Assembly (NCBI GenBank): GCA_003485905.1
Contig: DNHK01000187.1
Span: 1 to 7,183, forward strand
DNA: 7,183 nucleotides
Direction of reading: 5' to 3'
Source: Gammaproteobacteria bacterium
GTDB taxonomy: Bacteria; Pseudomonadota; Gammaproteobacteria; Arenicellales; Arenicellaceae
The translations under genes and the position numbers were made by a program. Under the pieces are notes generated by a model that ran no database searches, was not told the origin of the DNA, and saw nothing but the letters and a program-made list of their open reading frames with translations. Positions 1 through 6,468 of this stretch are shown piece by piece (the first letter of the stretch is position 1; the number at the start of each line of letters is the position of its first letter).

Positions 1-424
1 GCAACTTATCGATGGTATAGATGCCGAGTTAAACACACGTTTGTTCATTGCTGTTCTCATTATTGGGTTGGCATTATTTCCTGTCAGCACTTACCGGGTA
101 AACAATTCGCTCACGAACAAGTTGGATTCATTTGCAAATCGATTTGTTGATCACAGTTTGGTAGTAATCGCCGCACTGTTTTTACTCTCACCTACGGGTT
201 ACCCATGGTATGCAGCCTGGATGCTACCGTTGTTAGTGTTAAGGCCAAATCCGGCGTTGCTCCTTTTAACGGCCACACTCCCTCTGTACGATGTCCGCTA
301 TTATCTGGCTGCAGCCGAGCAGGAAGCGTACTGGTTGCCCACGGTTACCGCGCTGCAATTCGCCCCATCTTGTATTTGGCTGATCTGGCAAAGACGTAAG
401 TCAAGCCGGTACGTAGTGGATTAA
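1..424 (+). CDS. C-terminal part of a GT-C type membrane glycosyltransferase (GT87/DUF2029-like), 5' end outside window
   Basis: The reading frame is open from the left edge (first full codon at base 2) to a TAA at 422-424, so this is the last ~140 residues of a longer protein; an internal TTG at 41 is not needed as a start. The fragment is strongly hydrophobic, with about four membrane segments, and ends in a basic cytoplasmic tail (WQRRKSSR). The stretch SPTGYPWYAAWMLPLL matches the 'SPT..PWY..W.LP' signature of polyprenol-phosphate-sugar dependent GT-C enzymes of the GT87/DUF2029 type (family knowledge). These enzymes transfer a sugar from a lipid-linked donor on the outer face of the inner membrane. 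The GT2 gene that follows after 5 bases could make that donor (inference). The acceptor and the sugar are unknown. Catalytic N-terminal loops are outside the window, so the family call rests on this one motif and the hydrophobic profile. Confidence 0.7.
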   Translation, partial: QLIDGIDAELNTRLFIAVLIIGLALFPVSTYRVNNSLTNKLDSFANRFVDHSLVVIAALFLLSPTGYPWYAAWMLPLLVLRPNPALLLLTATLPLYDVRYYLAAAEQEAYWLPTVTALQFAPSCIWLIWQRRKSSRYVVD

Positions 425-429
425 ATACT

Positions 430-1149
430 ATGGCGAGTATTAGCATTATTATTCCTGCGCTAAATGAGGCCGAAAGTATCCCGTTGGTACTAGATAGCAT
501 TCCACCGAGATTAGGGCAGGTCATCGTCGTTGACAACGGCTCAGCGGATCAAACTGCCGCGGTGGCAGCTAAACATGGAGCAAGGGTAGTATCCGAACCT
601 CATCGTGGCTATGGACAAGCCTGCCAGCGCGGGATTTGCGCCGCCGGAGATTGCGATATTCTGGTTTTTTTGGATGCTGATTTTTGTGATGACCCAGAAC
701 TAATACCTCTGCTAGTTAGTCCAATCGAATCTGGGCACGCCGATTTCGTTCTCGGTAGCCGATGCGCAAACAGTGTTTCCAAGCAACGCTTAACACCGCA
801 ACAACGTTGGGGGAACTCGCTTGCATGTATGCTAATGAAGTTTATATGGCAGGGCCAATATACTGACCTAGGCCCATTTCGAGCCATCTCGCGCACCGCC
901 CTTACGTCCTTGAATATGCAAGATCAAAATTTCGGTTGGACCGTTGAAATGCAAATTCGAGCGCTGAAAAAAAACCTTCGGATAGTCGAATTATCCACAC
1001 CCTATCGTCTGCGTCGCCACGGTAAATCAAAAATCTCTCAAACCGTTAGCGGCGTAATAGGTGCCGGAAGCAAAATATTATTCGTTATAGCTCGCGAGTT
1101 TATTAAACGTGATCATCAAGCTGAAAAATCGTATCAGGACACAAAATAG
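430..1149 (+). CDS. Family 2 glycosyltransferase (dolichyl/polyprenyl-phosphate sugar synthase-like)
   Basis: A complete 239-residue GT-A fold enzyme. It opens with SIIIPALNEAESI (residues 4-16), followed by the nucleotide-binding VVDNGSAD (33-40). The metal/nucleotide DAD motif is at 82-84 (VFLDADF), DLGPFRAI at 146-153, and the basic segment RRHGKSKIS at 195-203, a pattern shared with DPM1-like and bacterial polyprenyl-phosphate glucose/mannose synthases. There are no C-terminal transmembrane segments, so it is probably a soluble or peripheral cytoplasmic protein. The likely reaction is transfer of a hexose from a nucleotide sugar (GDP-mannose or UDP-glucose) to a polyprenyl phosphate; the sugar is not readable from sequence. 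ATG at 430 sits 5 bases after the stop of the upstream GT-C gene. There is only a weak ribosome site (GTGGA), so translational coupling is likely. The two genes form an operon-like pair. Confidence 0.88.
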   Translation: MASISIIIPALNEAESIPLVLDSIPPRLGQVIVVDNGSADQTAAVAAKHGARVVSEPHRGYGQACQRGICAAGDCDILVFLDADFCDDPELIPLLVSPIESGHADFVLGSRCANSVSKQRLTPQQRWGNSLACMLMKFIWQGQYTDLGPFRAISRTALTSLNMQDQNFGWTVEMQIRALKKNLRIVELSTPYRLRRHGKSKISQTVSGVIGAGSKILFVIAREFIKRDHQAEKSYQDTK

Positions 1150-1172
1150 ACTGATTCGTTTTAGCCAAAAAC

Positions 1173-2186
1173 TCATCGCGCAAAACCTAGTATTATTTTT
1201 TCAAGATTGCCTCTTAAAATTTGTTGGTAACCATCCGTGACCAGCTTACGATCTACAGTGAGGCCTGGGTCAGCGGTATCCAACACAACAAGTTCAGCAC
1301 CCGCGGCTTGCACCGCCCCCTGAATCGCCTCACTGGGTTCCCATTTGTGTAGCACGACTTTGATTTCGCGAGATTGTAAATGCGCGGTTAATCTATCCAA
1401 ATCTTCATCAGTCCAGTCAATATCCTGCTTTAAAAAGTAACCGTCGACGTATAGACCCATATCATTGGTCAGGTATACAAATTCATTAGCCAAGGCAAAA
1501 ACACTGATATCAGCAACATCTAGGAGTTGGTTTTGAAACTCTCTATACAAAGCCAGTAATTCGACCTTTAGCGCATCGCGGTTAGACAAAATAAGCGCCG
1601 CGAACTCTGGAAAAGTACGTGCTAAATCAACCCCGACAATATCAGTCATGCGGATAGCATTAGTTAGGCTTAACCAAAAATAAGGTGCATCACTAACTGT
1701 CTCGCGGGAGGTGTCATCGGTCGCCCAAGCAACATTCGTGGACGGCTGTTCAACTAGAGCAACGCCAGGAGAGCTTAGCGACCACGGCTGGGCAGCATCA
1801 ATATAGACCAAATTTATATTTGCCTCTCTGGCAAAACGATAAAGTGGGTCTGCTGGTAATGCATTGGTCACTGCGACGACAGCGTCAGCAGATTTAAACA
1901 AAGGCTCAAATCGACTAGTACGCCGCTCAATGTAATCTTTCAGGCTATTAAAGCGCCTTCCGTCTTCTGGGACATTTACGGTTTCTATCGAGGTATCTTC
2001 TAACAGCGCCCGCGCTATGGAATAAGTTGCTTGAGTGCCTGTTACAACCTTAAGACCATCGGCTACATCAATCGCAGATGATGGAGAAGCGGAAAACAGT
2101 AGCGCTAGCAATAAAACAACCCGATTGGACAATGCCACAAGGTTTAACTTCTGATCTGACGTGCTCGTTATCAAGGGGTTCATCAT
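1173..2186 (-). CDS. Degenerate cluster A-I (ZnuA/TroA-like) solute-binding protein lacking metal-ligand histidines
   Basis: A 337-residue exported protein, last gene of the metal-uptake cluster. The hydrophobic signal core is at residues 22-33, with likely cleavage after SPSSA (38). The fold is recognisable from landmarks: SADAVVAVTNAL (99-110) equals the usual 'kADlvv..G', PYFWLSLTNAI (168-178) equals 'PHvWldp.na', ANEFVYLTNDMGL (232-244) equals 'Hdaf.Yl...gL', and a terminal NLEKI. The histidine positions are Tyr169 and Asn234, and the first ligand region (75-95) has no His at all. The only histidines in the protein are 269 and 280. A classical Zn/Mn site is therefore absent. It starts at an ATG sharing one base with the permease stop (TAATG), so it is translationally coupled to the transporter; a second in-frame ATG follows immediately. 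It may bind a metal complex, act as an accessory subunit, or be functionally drifting (inference). The frame is intact and full length, so it is not a pseudogene. Confidence 0.85.
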   Translation of the reverse strand: MMNPLITSTSDQKLNLVALSNRVVLLLALLFSASPSSAIDVADGLKVVTGTQATYSIARALLEDTSIETVNVPEDGRRFNSLKDYIERRTSRFEPLFKSADAVVAVTNALPADPLYRFAREANINLVYIDAAQPWSLSSPGVALVEQPSTNVAWATDDTSRETVSDAPYFWLSLTNAIRMTDIVGVDLARTFPEFAALILSNRDALKVELLALYREFQNQLLDVADISVFALANEFVYLTNDMGLYVDGYFLKQDIDWTDEDLDRLTAHLQSREIKVVLHKWEPSEAIQGAVQAAGAELVVLDTADPGLTVDRKLVTDGYQQILRGNLEKIILGFAR

Positions 2187-3091
2187 TAAAATGCAGCTTC
2201 GCGAAAGCGCGGCATTGCCATGCGTATCAACAAAGTGGCAAGAAAAATAATCGCTGCGGTCAGAATAATGGCTCCCCCGCTAGGAATTGGCAGGTCATAA
2301 GCCATCGGTGCGTACACTCCAAAAACACAGCTAAACGTTGAAAAAATAACACTCCACAGTACGAACCCTCGAATTGAGGTGTTTAAATTACGTGCTGCCG
2401 CTGCTGGAATCAACAATAGCGCCTCGACCAAAACTGCGCCCACTATCTTCACGCAAGCCACAGTCAATATCGTGATTAGCAGCACAAAAACGTACTCTAA
2501 CAGGTGCACATTAACGCCGCGCACATGTGCCAGGTTCGGGTTAAGACTAGCCAACAACATTTGATTGTAAAGCGGCAAAGCGACCGCAGCTGTAATCAAT
2601 GCCGTAACTAGCAGAACATTCATATCAAGATTATTCACCGTGAGAATAGATCCAAACATCACGGTATCCAGAATATGCGTGTTCACTTTAGCTGACACGA
2701 ACAGCAAAGCAGTGGCGCCAACCGCTAAAGAAATCGACAGGAAAACACCAATCAAGGTGTCCGAGGACATCTTGGTGCGGTTACGTGTGAAATTCAACAA
2801 CAAGCCAAACAAAATACAAAAACTAAACATCGAAACATACGGTGCGGTATATGACTCCCCAAGAATGACGCCTATGGCAACCCCGGTTAACGCAGCGTTA
2901 CCCACCGCCTGCGAGAAAAATGCCATTCGTTTAATCACGACCATCGTGCCCACCGCACCGAGTAACGGGCCCACGATTAGGGCACATAAGAACCCGTTGA
3001 CGACGAACTCATAAGAAAACATAAAATTAATCGTGCCTTCGTAAGCGGCATCAACAAACAAGGTACGAATTGCATCGTATAAAGCATTCAT
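2186..3091 (-). CDS. Metal ABC transporter permease, ABC-3 family (ZnuB-like)
   Basis: A 301-residue integral inner-membrane protein with about eight or nine membrane segments, the normal size for ZnuB/TroC/MntB permeases. Family landmarks are KRMAFFSQAVGNAALTGVAIG (54-74), SSDTLIGVFLS (109-119), and VKIVGAVLVEALLLIPAAAAR (214-234), the typical ABC-3 'vkivG.lLv.ALLviPaa.A' segment. It forms the translocation path for a divalent metal across the inner membrane with the ATPase encoded just upstream. A good ribosome site (AAGAGGT at 3101-3107, minus strand) lies 9 bases before the ATG, inside the end of the ATPase gene; the two genes are 2 bases apart. Oddity: in the conserved 'DALaHa.lpGva' segment of the family the usual His is Asn65 here (codon AAC at 2897-2899). 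The metal specificity cannot be read from the sequence. Confidence 0.92.
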   Translation of the reverse strand: MNALYDAIRTLFVDAAYEGTINFMFSYEFVVNGFLCALIVGPLLGAVGTMVVIKRMAFFSQAVGNAALTGVAIGVILGESYTAPYVSMFSFCILFGLLLNFTRNRTKMSSDTLIGVFLSISLAVGATALLFVSAKVNTHILDTVMFGSILTVNNLDMNVLLVTALITAAVALPLYNQMLLASLNPNLAHVRGVNVHLLEYVFVLLITILTVACVKIVGAVLVEALLLIPAAAARNLNTSIRGFVLWSVIFSTFSCVFGVYAPMAYDLPIPSGGAIILTAAIIFLATLLIRMAMPRFREAAF

Positions 3092-3093
3092 AA

Positions 3094-3891
3094 TTATTCG
3101 ACCTCTTTACTCACGGTTTCGACTTCTTCTCTCACAGCTTCGATCTCTATACCCGCAGATTCGGCGTCATCACCTTCCTGCGGTGATTCATTGAAACTTA
3201 AGGTAGGAAACAATTGATTTGCCACGCCGGTTTGAAGTACCTCGGCAGGAACACCATCAAGCATGATTGTTTTATTCACATATGTCAGCTTATCCGCCAC
3301 TTCGTTAACCTGATTTATATCGTGGTTGATCCACACAACTGTTCCGCCATCAGATACAAATTGGCGCACCGCTGAGAGAATCATCTCACCACCCGCCACG
3401 TCCAAGCCTGTCATTGGTTCATCTAATACTAGCAAAGCGGGGGCCGGCATCATTGCCTGAGCAAAAATTACACGCTGACGCTCACCTCCCGAAAGGCTGC
3501 CCAACTTTTCGTTACGTTTGCTTGTCAGCCCAAATTGCTCCAATAATTCCGCAGTCTGCACCGCTAGGAGTTTAGATTGTCCGAGAAACGCCGGCCGTCT
3601 TTGGGTAGCCATCGTCAAAAAGTCTATAACACTCACCGGAAGCGTTTTATCGATCTCTAATTGTTGCGGGACATAACCAATCGTACGATTGTCACCCCAC
3701 TCGATTTCAATATTTCCAGTGTGCGGCATCTGCCCAAGCATGCAACGGATTAACGACGTTTTACCACCACCATTTGAACCGATGATGCAGTGGATCGTCG
3801 CGGGACAAATCGAGAAGCTGATATTTTCAAGAATCTGGGTATTACCAAGATTCAGGCCAATATTTTTAAATTCGATGGATGGGCCTTGCAT
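3094..3891 (-). CDS. Metal ABC transporter ATP-binding protein (ZnuC-like) with acidic C-terminal tail
   Basis: A 265-residue cytoplasmic ABC ATPase that powers the metal transporter. All nucleotide-binding elements are intact: Walker A GSNGGGKTS (38-46), Q-loop YVPQQ (73-77), signature LSGGERQR (133-140), Walker B LLVLDEP (153-159), D-loop TGLD and switch His190 (WINHD). The sequence belongs to the ZnuC/MntB-type group that partners ABC-3 permeases. Beyond the catalytic domain, residues ~236-265 form an extension with 11 Asp/Glu in 30 residues, ending REEVETVSKEVE; its role is unknown. The ATG at 3891 has only a weak ribosome site, and an in-frame TGA lies two codons upstream, so no longer start is possible. 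It is 19 bases downstream of the binding-protein gene and 2 bases upstream of the permease gene. Confidence 0.95.
   Translation of the reverse strand: MQGPSIEFKNIGLNLGNTQILENISFSICPATIHCIIGSNGGGKTSLIRCMLGQMPHTGNIEIEWGDNRTIGYVPQQLEIDKTLPVSVIDFLTMATQRRPAFLGQSKLLAVQTAELLEQFGLTSKRNEKLGSLSGGERQRVIFAQAMMPAPALLVLDEPMTGLDVAGGEMILSAVRQFVSDGGTVVWINHDINQVNEVADKLTYVNKTIMLDGVPAEVLQTGVANQLFPTLSFNESPQEGDDAESAGIEIEAVREEVETVSKEVE
3101..3107 (-). promoter_or_regulatory. Ribosome binding site of the permease gene
   Basis: The minus-strand bases AAGAGGT lie 9 bases upstream of the permease ATG (3091) and inside the last codons of the ATPase gene. This is among the clearest Shine-Dalgarno sequences in the cluster, and it supports the chosen permease start and coupled translation. 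Confidence 0.65.
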
Positions 3892-3910
3892 AATTCAGTA
3901 CCAAATAAGC

Positions 3911-4843
3911 TTAAGGTGCGGTCGCTTTAATATTGGCAACATCGCGAATAGCGCTGGCCAGCGTAGTTAAATTTTCGAGCATTTCATCAGCAAATTTTTC
4001 ATCCGAATAGGGCCCACTACTAATATGTGATATCGAGTACATTTGTACTCCGGTTGCGTCGCGAATTGTGTCGGAAAGTGCGCTGGCAAAATATTTTTCA
4101 GCAAACAAAACATTAACGTTTGATGCCTTAATACGATCAATTGTATCTGCCATCTGACGTGCTGTTGGTTCTACCCCATGGCGTGGCTCAATTACCGCGG
4201 ACACGTTCAATCCCAGTTCCTGCATTATGTAATCGTATCCACTGTGCATGGTTGCACAACGAAAACCAGATAGATCTACACCGGTAATCATGCCATCAAA
4301 TTTTGCGCGCAACTTGCGCAACTCAAGTGCATAGGCGCGCGAGTTTTTCCGGTAAAAATCAGCGTTTTCAGGATCATACTCAGCCAACTGGCGGGCGATA
4401 CCATAAATTTGCTGGATTGCTGCAACCGTAGATATAAACGTGTGGGGATTAACTACTTTGGCGCCACTCGGGTCGCCAGCGATAGGAATTAACGAAACGC
4501 CGTCATTTGCATATATCAACGGTAGATCGTCTTTAGCTCCAGCGGCCTGCAGAATTTCAAATGCCCAGGAATCATGGCCAATGCCATTCACAACCATCAC
4601 ATCCATATCCAAAATACGCTTCATATCAGCGGGCTGAGGAACATAGCCGTGAGGATTACTCTCGGCGCCAATTAACGGAATGACTTCGGCTCGATCGCCA
4701 ACAATATTACTAACAAAACTAAAATAGGGGTGTAGCGTGACCCCTACCTTTAAATTTTCTGCATTGGCTGTGGGCATAATCAAGATTGAAAGCAACGCCA
4801 ACACGTTTGCTAAATGTCTTGTAGAGCCGATGGGTTGATGCAT
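3911..4843 (-). CDS. Metal ABC transporter solute-binding protein, cluster A-I (ZnuA/TroA-like)
   Basis: A 310-residue periplasmic protein with a signal peptide (hydrophobic core ~12-23, likely cleavage after TANA, residue 28); there is no lipobox Cys, so it is probably soluble. It captures a divalent metal and hands it to the permease. The expected ligand positions are filled: His65 (SNPHGYVP), His134 (VNPHTF) and His200 (TMHSGYDYI). Near the place where an Asp usually supplies the fourth ligand there is SISHISSG with His273, so a site of four histidines is possible (inference). The His/Asp-rich flexible loop of many ZnuA proteins is missing; residues 115-130 contain none. The ATG is preceded by GGAGAA (4851-4856, minus) at 7 bases, and the upstream gene ends 4 bases before. 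Zinc is the best guess given three His ligands, but Mn, Ni or Co are not excluded. Confidence 0.92.
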   Translation of the reverse strand: MHQPIGSTRHLANVLALLSILIMPTANAENLKVGVTLHPYFSFVSNIVGDRAEVIPLIGAESNPHGYVPQPADMKRILDMDVMVVNGIGHDSWAFEILQAAGAKDDLPLIYANDGVSLIPIAGDPSGAKVVNPHTFISTVAAIQQIYGIARQLAEYDPENADFYRKNSRAYALELRKLRAKFDGMITGVDLSGFRCATMHSGYDYIMQELGLNVSAVIEPRHGVEPTARQMADTIDRIKASNVNVLFAEKYFASALSDTIRDATGVQMYSISHISSGPYSDEKFADEMLENLTTLASAIRDVANIKATAP

Positions 4844-4847
4844 CTAG

Positions 4848-5495
4848 CTATTCTCCAAAAATACGTTTAACTTCTTTATCGCCGCTATACGGCACAACTA
4901 ATTTCCACCCTTCACGAACCAAGGTATCTCTAAATCCCGATTCCGGCATAGCAATACTGCGCTGTGGATGCCACCAAATATCCAAAGAATTATTGTTACT
5001 AAAGCCAGCGTGTACATGGCCTATAGTGAGCAAAAATGAGCCTTGCTTATCAAGCTGACCGTTAGTCCCCAAATACATGGAATAGCCCTGCATTTCACCT
5101 TCGGCGACGGGTTCGAATAGTAGCCAATCAACCGATCCACTCTGCTCCCAACTAGTATCATGGTAAAAAGGCGGGACAAGATAGTCCTGAAAATCTTCAA
5201 TATTCGGCCAACGAAACTTTTCATCTGGTCCATTAAAGCGATTCACATCATCGTAGATATACGGGACTTCGTCTTTTACCGTGAAAAGTGAGTTATAGAT
5301 CGCCTGGTCAGCCCCCTCAAACGAGTTGAAAGAACTAATCTGCCAGGCATATATCTGTTCTTCTGTTTCTTGTCGCCCTAGATTCGCTACATATAGCAAT
5401 TGTGCAGAAATGAGAACGATCGCGATAAGGCCCAGCACCAACGCCTCATATCGACTCCCGGCAGCACGAACCAGCTGCAATGCTTTAGCAGTCAT
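4848..5495 (-). CDS. Membrane-anchored periplasmic protein, DUF6162-like, of metal-uptake operon
   Basis: A 215-residue protein of unknown function. One hydrophobic segment (residues ~18-38) follows a short basic N-terminus, which predicts an inner-membrane anchor with residues 40-215 in the periplasm. The periplasmic part is rich in aromatic residues and carries PPFYHDTSWEQ (108-118), TIGHVHAGF (157-165) and IWWHPQRS (173-180). His112, His160, His162 and His176 could form a metal site (inference). Size, architecture and location just upstream of a metal SBP fit the DUF6162 family found in zinc/manganese ABC operons; I recognise this from memory and could not search. It ends 4 bases before the SBP gene, so it is very probably co-translated with the transporter. 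The ATG at 5495 has a weak, distant ribosome site (CAGGGT). A role as periplasmic metal chaperone or docking factor is plausible but unproven. Confidence 0.8.
   Translation of the reverse strand: MTAKALQLVRAAGSRYEALVLGLIAIVLISAQLLYVANLGRQETEEQIYAWQISSFNSFEGADQAIYNSLFTVKDEVPYIYDDVNRFNGPDEKFRWPNIEDFQDYLVPPFYHDTSWEQSGSVDWLLFEPVAEGEMQGYSMYLGTNGQLDKQGSFLLTIGHVHAGFSNNNSLDIWWHPQRSIAMPESGFRDTLVREGWKLVVPYSGDKEVKRIFGE
4851..4856 (-). promoter_or_regulatory. Ribosome binding site of the metal-binding SBP gene
   Basis: The minus-strand bases GGAGAA lie 7 bases before the ATG at 4843 and within the last codons of the preceding DUF6162-like gene. This fixes the start and suggests efficient coupled translation of the binding protein. 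Confidence 0.65.
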
Positions 5496-5532
5496 ATTAT
5501 TTCATTTACCCTGTTGAAATTGGGCTAACGCA

Positions 5533-6375
5533 CTAGGGCGCATAGGCCCGAACCCACAACACTGCATCTACCGATAGATCCTTGTCATTGAACGATTCGC
5601 CATTATCCAGATCCAATGCACAGATGCCCCACCAGCCTTCTTTCGGGAGACCGATTGTGATCTCACCACGATCATTTGCTCTCACGCTCATAGTGCCAAA
5701 TGAGCCTTGCGGTGCTTCTATTTTACCGATTGGATCAAATATAGCCTGATCGATCAGAGGATCATGGTTCAAATATTCAATTTCTATTTCCGCGTTTGCC
5801 ACCGGCTCCCCATTTGAGAGAACCACGCCACGAAATACCCCACCAACCCAATTCGCGTATGGCTTATCTAACGGAACAATTTCTACAGGCAAGCCTAATG
5901 GGGCATCCCATGAACCAGGCGCACCGCCAACGTTAATCATGGTCCGAGTATATTGCTGAATGTACTTATCTTCCGCCGCCTCGTAATACGGCTCGGGAAC
6001 CAACACAAAACTATAATCTCCAATTGAGCGTGTAACAGATTTAGGCAGATTCGCAACAAAGGCATCACCCGATTCCTGGTCAGAATTTTTCCAAGACACT
6101 GGTTTTAAATATTCACGCAAATCGGTTGTTCTAGTCGGTATTCCCTCACCCCTGTCCTGGATCACATAGAACTCCTGTGGAGTGCCCATACTCATAGGGT
6201 AACCATTGTGAAATGGGTGCGAGAACACCAGGGCAATATCTGTTGCCTGTGCCTCATTGAGGGCAGATTCTGGCGTATATAACAGTTGAAAATGGGCTTG
6301 CGCCGTATTGCCTAGTAAACCCGCCGATACAAACAAAGCAGACAATAGCCGAAATACTATAAATGAATTTTTCAA
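5533..6375 (-). CDS. DUF4198 domain periplasmic protein (NikM/NikK-like metal uptake accessory), TTG start
   Basis: A 280-residue exported protein. The signal peptide is residues 1-27, with likely cleavage in TAQA|HFQLL, so the mature protein would begin with His28. FSHPFHNG follows at 51-58 (His53, His56), then a beta-rich body. The later segment FRGVVLSNGEPVANAEIEIEY (181-201) is a typical carboxypeptidase-regulatory-like/DUF4198 beta-sandwich repeat, and the end GEITIGLPKEGWWGICAL with a final AVLWVRAY is also typical of DUF4198. Members accompany nickel, cobalt and other metal uptake systems (family knowledge). The start is TTG at 6375: no in-frame ATG exists between it and a TGA just upstream, and AGGA (6384-6387) sits 8 bases before it. 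It lies 90 bases downstream of the small secreted protein gene and 37 bases upstream of the DUF6162-like gene. Likely role: periplasmic metal binding or delivery to the transporter (inference). Confidence 0.85.
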   Translation of the reverse strand: MKNSFIVFRLLSALFVSAGLLGNTAQAHFQLLYTPESALNEAQATDIALVFSHPFHNGYPMSMGTPQEFYVIQDRGEGIPTRTTDLREYLKPVSWKNSDQESGDAFVANLPKSVTRSIGDYSFVLVPEPYYEAAEDKYIQQYTRTMINVGGAPGSWDAPLGLPVEIVPLDKPYANWVGGVFRGVVLSNGEPVANAEIEIEYLNHDPLIDQAIFDPIGKIEAPQGSFGTMSVRANDRGEITIGLPKEGWWGICALDLDNGESFNDKDLSVDAVLWVRAYAP

Positions 6376-6383
6376 TATAAAAT

Positions 6384-6387
6384 TCCT
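6384..6387 (-). promoter_or_regulatory. Ribosome binding site that fixes a TTG start
   Basis: The minus-strand bases AGGA lie 8 bases before TTG at 6375. A stop codon in frame six codons upstream of the TTG, and the absence of ATG or GTG in between, make this TTG the only reasonable start giving a full signal peptide. Confidence 0.6.
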
Positions 6388-6405
6388 GATTCAGTACAAA
6401 TTGAT

Positions 6406-6440
6406 TTGGTTTATAAGGTGTTTCGTTTGTTGGTTTATAA
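6406..6440. repeat. 11-base direct repeat TTGGTTTATAA, two copies 24 bases apart
   Basis: Identical copies occur at 6406-6416 and 6430-6440 (TTATAAACCAA on the coding strand of the cluster), in the 90-base gap between the small secreted protein gene and the DUF4198 gene. The spacing is close to two helical turns. It could be a paired regulator site or hold TTATAA-type -10 elements of an internal promoter; the sequence alone does not decide. Confidence 0.6.
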
Positions 6441-6454
6441 ATTAATAAGAATAC

Positions 6455-6468
6455 TAGTCCGCTGACTA
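6455..6468 (-). other. Small hairpin at the stop codon of the first cluster gene
   Basis: On the minus strand the sequence TAGTC-AGCG-GACTA forms a 5-base stem with a 4-base loop that begins at the TAG stop of the 103-residue protein gene. It is followed by an AT-rich but not pure T stretch (GTATTCTTATTAATTT). It may be a weak attenuator or an RNA-stabilising 3' end that lets the first gene be expressed above the rest. The stem is short, so confidence is low. Confidence 0.25.

Noticed and set aside
609..896. 95-codon open frame on the - strand
   Set aside because: Antisense to the well-supported GT2 gene; composition follows from the opposite strand.
1158..1172. GTTTT-AGCCA-AAAAC inverted repeat between the convergent genes as a terminator
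   Set aside because: The stem is five base pairs, almost all A-T, with no GC core; I see no convincing terminator in the 23-base gap between the two stops.
1173..2186. Second SBP as a pseudogene
   Set aside because: The frame is uninterrupted over 337 codons, has a signal peptide, the expected length and a coupled start; loss of ligands alone does not indicate decay.
2640..3014. 124-codon open frame on the + strand
   Set aside because: It lies wholly antisense to the permease gene, whose protein has clear ABC-3 motifs; the + strand product has no recognisable features and no ribosome site.
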